Below are positions 17,101 to 18,961 of a stretch of 18,961 nt of DNA, piece after piece. The translations under genes were made by a program, and so were the position numbers. Origin of the DNA: Ramicandelaber brevisporus (lineage: Eukaryota > Kickxellomycota > Ramicandelaberales > Ramicandelaberaceae). The notes under the pieces were generated by a model that was not told the DNA's origin, did not search any database, and worked only from the letters and a program-made list of their open reading frames with translations. The stretch's first letter is position 1. Each line of letters starts with the position of its first letter. The stretch covers positions 1-18,961 of the forward strand of contig MU603015.1 of assembly GCA_025201865.1 (NCBI GenBank). Reading direction: 5' to 3'.

Positions 17101-17862
17101 ATGGCTGCAGCTTCCACAAGTTCAATGCCAGTAGCACCTGGTCCAGCTAGCTCGTATGGCAATTCAAGCCTTCTCAGCTTCATGTCACGCAAGGTCACAG
17201 CATCACCCAGTCCTGTAGCATCAGCCGGAGATTCTACTAACAGCGGTACTGATACCGATGCTGCGGAGCTCGATTGCATTGACAATGTTGTACTTACAAT
17301 GGCACCTGCTCCGGCTGATCCGCAGCTGTATTTTGAATCTGAAGTGCTTGATCGTGTCTATCATGAATACACTCAATTCCTCCAGTCCACTACACGAGCC
17401 ACTTTATCGCCCAGTCCGCATGATACATCCAGGCCAACCATTCTCGAGGCATTGGATTACATTGGCACAAGGAGTCGCACCTCTGTGGCTTCGTTTGCTG
17501 ATGCATTCCCATATTTGGTACACATTGTCCATGCAGATGCGTTGCACAAGACAACTGCCACCTCATCAAGTGGCTCCAATGGCAGGTCGGATTCCACCGG
17601 ATTTGGCAATCGTCGACAAACTCGCAGCCGTATCTATCACAGATATTTGGAGCACAGCATCGCTGAGGATTTGGCTGGACGCATCATGAGTGTTTCTGAT
17701 GTCATTCGGCGAGAGTTGCCTGCATCCTTGACAATCCCTCCACTGCCAACAGCCCAAGAATCAGAGTCTGAATCAGCGCCGGTTCCACGAGATAAACGGC
17801 GGTTAATTCGAGGTGGTCGTGCTCAAAGAACACTTCCTGACGAAGACGAGTTTATAGTATGA
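14110..17862 (+). CDS. ELG1: Elg1/ATAD5-like subunit of the PCNA-unloading RFC-like complex
   Basis: A 1250-residue nuclear AAA+ protein. In the family it replaces Rfc1 in an alternative clamp loader that unloads PCNA, notably SUMO-PCNA, from replicated DNA. Visible parts: a PIP-like S-L-Q-S-F-F at 41-46; a 23-residue polyglutamine at 234-256; a V-H-D-F-F plus basic segment near 285; R-Y-K-P (488-491), which opens the AAA module as in Rfc1-type proteins; Walker A G-P-V-G-C-G-K-T at 692-699 followed by A-A-V-Y-A-C-A, typical of ATAD5; Walker B L-I-L-I-E-D-A-D at 797-804; sensor-1 asparagine in V-C-N-N; and sensor-2 D-I-R at 896-898. Low-complexity S/N/G inserts separate 488 from 692, and an S/T insert separates Walker A from B. 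Walker B is E-D-A-D, not D-E-x-D. The tail ends D-E-D-E-F-I-V. The ATG is chosen over a six-codon TTG extension. Confidence 0.92.
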   Translation: MGHKAGEASSSKKASSDDTAASTADADQPDKQQESQRPKRSLQSFFVRKKTLESAQVESDAIQPANNEDDALAEKQTVPEQPQQQQQQQKQKHHQQQQRLVQATLDSNGRTRKHARKISGVVADAVAVVGNGAVKDEPMASKRTRRDRASNNALNKNLETFMMLDVLLDEHETGVPIQEQSNIISSVTPDPAAVNKDMKNEEEPPSQKQEQPAPVKPMRPICPIFLPRQPRQSQQQQQQQQQQQQQQQQQQQQQQQTSQSVPISTPASIFTAPVEKSKSKQNRDQVHDFFLTPAERKRRREAKEAAEAAARAALRSSQAEPLVVNGRSASEPATSQKRHRFKEEKVIPMAPYPDWATFGEGGYVGLISSSDSNPRSDAAAIRLPPGLTIRSDPCPSSSRLDSYKIPEFLLHFGPSAQNRHSTSHTFSAPPASSASPATAYPASPEPAIGDEAIDTDTLSQSSVIAMARDITQRSLMNSLSAELSWPQRYKPTKSSHILGNQQSAQYLATWLEASKVTQLAALPLGNSNGNGGSNNSNNRSSNSNSSQRRKGGQGSNKERDTKRKRTGGKRGWLSTGNASSDEDIAYDVYGARVRMNDDYIETRMREIDPEYADQIEHEEMLAEMYQPSHSSLDGSSNSSSNSGGSSGNSGSSGINVYLAARMQSVASRASFTAVGQLFNQALKRSNIVVITGPVGCGKTAAVYACAESAGYHVHEVNAGSMRRSGKALTELFGEISKSHRVTNEVCSGRSSSFDSANILPPPSTVTATTTASVTTTTATTSESVDSSATLSTPAQVLILIEDADIWFDEDRGAWTALQSLAESSRRPIVLVCNNITLLPRDVINPRRVLFFERPSARDLALLSYVYLCDALQRDQSVTSRSDIDVLEQVAHAHNCDIRATLHYVEVVARLMTSKHCSLAAAVGSSLARSQQSLPKTIWRSECKECGLAEMASTAEEMSLALALFHSDHPHRQHHCEPPNTADLINGIRYTNFELTRDMAAASTSSMPVAPGPASSYGNSSLLSFMSRKVTASPSPVASAGDSTNSGTDTDAAELDCIDNVVLTMAPAPADPQLYFESEVLDRVYHEYTQFLQSTTRATLSPSPHDTSRPTILEALDYIGTRSRTSVASFADAFPYLVHIVHADALHKTTATSSSGSNGRSDSTGFGNRRQTRSRIYHRYLEHSIAEDLAGRIMSVSDVIRRELPASLTIPPLPTAQESESESAPVPRDKRRLIRGGRAQRTLPDEDEFIV
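14809..14877 (+). repeat. CAA/CAG tract encoding 23 glutamines in Elg1
   Basis: Twenty-three uninterrupted glutamine codons, mostly CAA with scattered CAG. A second, broken Q/K/H tract lies at about 14353-14403. Both are in the predicted disordered N-terminal part, away from the AAA module. Confidence 0.9.
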
Positions 17863-17997
17863 TTTTTTTCAGGCAAAGTGATTAAAAGTAAGAGGGATAA
17901 AAAAAAGATAATGTGTGATGTGGCTAGTGCTTTTATTTTCCTTTCTTTTTTATTAAAAACAATTAAAAGAGTAATAATAATAATAGTAATAATAGAA
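17863..17997. terminator. Short shared 3' region of Elg1 and RanBP1 genes
   Basis: This 135-bp AT-rich gap separates two convergent stop codons. On the plus side Elg1 is followed by T-rich then A-rich DNA (GATAAAAAAAAGATAATG). On the minus side the RanBP1 transcript enters the AU-rich 19-base element and a run of TTTTAAT units. No clear single poly(A) signal can be named. Confidence 0.45.
17977..17995 (-). repeat. 19-base AU-rich 3' element, copy 2
   Basis: Identical over 19 bases to 3846-3864 and in the same orientation to its gene, starting two bases after the RanBP1 stop codon. Seen directly; a function is only suggested. Confidence 0.45.
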
Positions 17998-18789
17998 TTA
18001 CTCATCCTTCTTCTCGGCAGACTCCTCAGCCTTCTTTTCTTCCTTCTCGGCTGGAGCAGCAGCGGCTTCCTCAGTCTTCTTCTCCTTCTCCTCCGCAACA
18101 GCGGCAGCAGCTGGAGCAGCCTCTTCCTTCTTTGGTGCCTCGGCGTCCTTATCCTCTGGCTTCACATAGTCAGCAGCATTGATGGTTGCCTTCTCGCCGG
18201 CAGCAACGGCCTTGTTGCTTTCCTTAGCCTTCTCAAAGATCTCCTTGAACTTGGTGGCATTCTCCACGCTAGTGAATCTAACAGCAAAGGTCTCGCTGGC
18301 AACCTCACCCTCTGCAAAGTCATTTGTAGCGCTGTAGACCCAAGAACGGTCGGATCCAACATTTGGCTTCAGCTCCATAGTATCCAAAATGTAGTGGTTG
18401 GCGCAAATCTTGAGGATCTTCTCACGACGCATCAGGACACGAACCTTGCCGGTGCCGCGGTGCATCAGGAGCTTAATCTCGCCAGTACCGCGCTCCTTCC
18501 ACTCATTGTCGGATTTGCGGTAGAGCTTGCTGCGGGCCTTGAAGAGAATTTCCTCGTCCTCTTCGTTGGACTTGGTCTCAACCTCAGTAACCTGGACAAT
18601 TGGCTCAAAGGTGGCGTCGACCTCGGCCTCGGCGTCCTCAGCACCCTCAGCCTCGTCAGCTGCAGCTGGAGTGGCGGCGGCGGCTGGCTTGCCAAAAGTG
18701 CTAGTTGGAGCGGCACCGCCAAAGAAGTTGGTCTTAGGCTTGCCATCCTCAGAAGAAGAAGAAGCGCCAAAGAGATTCGAGCTGAACAT
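17998..18789 (-). CDS. RanBP1-family Ran-binding protein with an FG-motif N-terminus
   Basis: A 263-residue protein. Residues about 61-193 are a full Ran-binding domain, with family landmarks [16 protein letters not shown] at 97-103, M-R-R-E-K at 120-124, K-I-C-A-N-H-Y-I at 127-134 and the stretch from M-E-L-K-P-N to S-W-V (138-151). The family binds Ran-GTP and helps RanGAP end nuclear transport cycles. Before it lie three FG motifs (L-F-G at 6-8, F-F-G-G at 22-25, T-F-G at 31-33) and an A/E-rich stretch. After it comes a K/E/A-rich tail (194-263) without any leucine, so the leucine-rich export signal of animal RanBP1 is missing. It may therefore be a Yrb1-like or a Yrb2/Nup2-like protein. 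Start context is good (A at -3). Codon bias is strong, as in the ADP/ATP carrier. Confidence 0.93.
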   Translation of the reverse strand: MFSSNLFGASSSSEDGKPKTNFFGGAAPTSTFGKPAAAATPAAADEAEGAEDAEAEVDATFEPIVQVTEVETKSNEEDEEILFKARSKLYRKSDNEWKERGTGEIKLLMHRGTGKVRVLMRREKILKICANHYILDTMELKPNVGSDRSWVYSATNDFAEGEVASETFAVRFTSVENATKFKEIFEKAKESNKAVAAGEKATINAADYVKPEDKDAEAPKKEEAAPAAAAVAEEKEKKTEEAAAAPAEKEEKKAEESAEKKDE

Positions 18790-18961
18790 TGTTGCTGCTG
18801 GCTATCAATCGTGTCCGATCTAACGAATTGCGAAACGAGAAAAAAAAAAAAAAAAAAAAAAGTAAAAGTAAGAGTAAAGACGTCGTGTAGTGGTGGTGAC
18901 GAAGGCTGTGCTTTTTTTTTTATGGTAGCTGCGATCTGGAGGTGTACGCGTTTATTTTTTT
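18790..18961 (-). promoter_or_regulatory. RanBP1 upstream region with a 22-base poly(dA:dT) tract
   Basis: No gene is seen up to the window edge. A run of 22 As on the plus strand (18840-18861; Ts on the coding strand) starts about 50 bases before the ATG, with shorter T runs at 18912-18920 and 18955-18961. Long poly(dA:dT) tracts exclude nucleosomes and are common promoter elements in fungi. The tract length may also suffer from sequencing error. Confidence 0.45.

Noticed and set aside
17998-18009. ER-retrieval signal K-K-D-E at the RanBP1 C-terminus
   Set aside because: The protein has no signal peptide, and the K/E-rich tail produces such an ending by composition.

Overview
The window is nuclear DNA of a eukaryotic microbe, most likely an early-diverging fungus. 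Evidence: seven long ORFs that need no introns, intergenic gaps of 0.1-0.8 kb, fungal-type sterol regulator architecture (SREBP), Elg1 and deoxyhypusine hydroxylase, CT-rich tracts before start codons, and many CAA/CAG tracts. A Kickxellomycotina-like zygomycete is my guess from style only; a phylogeny of the ADP/ATP carrier or the acyl-CoA synthetase would settle it. All starts given are ATG codons; several reading frames stay open a few codons further upstream only through TTG.

Layout: 1-1410 is a gene-poor, strand-asymmetric stretch of degenerate microsatellites, including a 135-bp GAGTC pentanucleotide array. 1420-1680 carries a doubtful small minus-strand reading frame with seven 9-bp repeats. 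Then follow an F-box/LRR-like protein (1864-3786, +), a mitochondrial ADP/ATP carrier (3884-4804, -), a membrane-bound SREBP-type bHLH transcription factor (5565-9452, -), deoxyhypusine hydroxylase (9867-10802, -), a long-chain acyl-CoA synthetase (11569-13869, +), the Elg1/ATAD5 PCNA-unloader subunit (14110-17862, +) and a RanBP1-family protein (17998-18789, -). F-box/carrier and Elg1/RanBP1 are convergent pairs with short 3' gaps; DOHH and the acyl-CoA synthetase share a 766-bp divergent promoter region.

The genes do not form one pathway. They are housekeeping functions: ubiquitin targeting, mitochondrial nucleotide exchange, sterol/oxygen-type regulation, hypusination of eIF5A, fatty-acid activation, PCNA unloading and Ran transport. 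SREBP and the acyl-CoA synthetase are both in lipid metabolism, but nothing in the sequence ties them together.

I see no mobile element, virus, tRNA, CRISPR array or clearly new multi-gene system. The best leads are within known families: a RanBP1 with FG motifs at its N-terminus and no leucine-rich tail, an SREBP whose luminal loop has no basic residue and so no site-1-protease-type site, a near-SRE, CCAAT box and short uORF upstream of the SREBP gene, a C-terminal acidic/hydrophobic tail on Elg1, and an identical 19-base AU-rich element just downstream of two stop codons.
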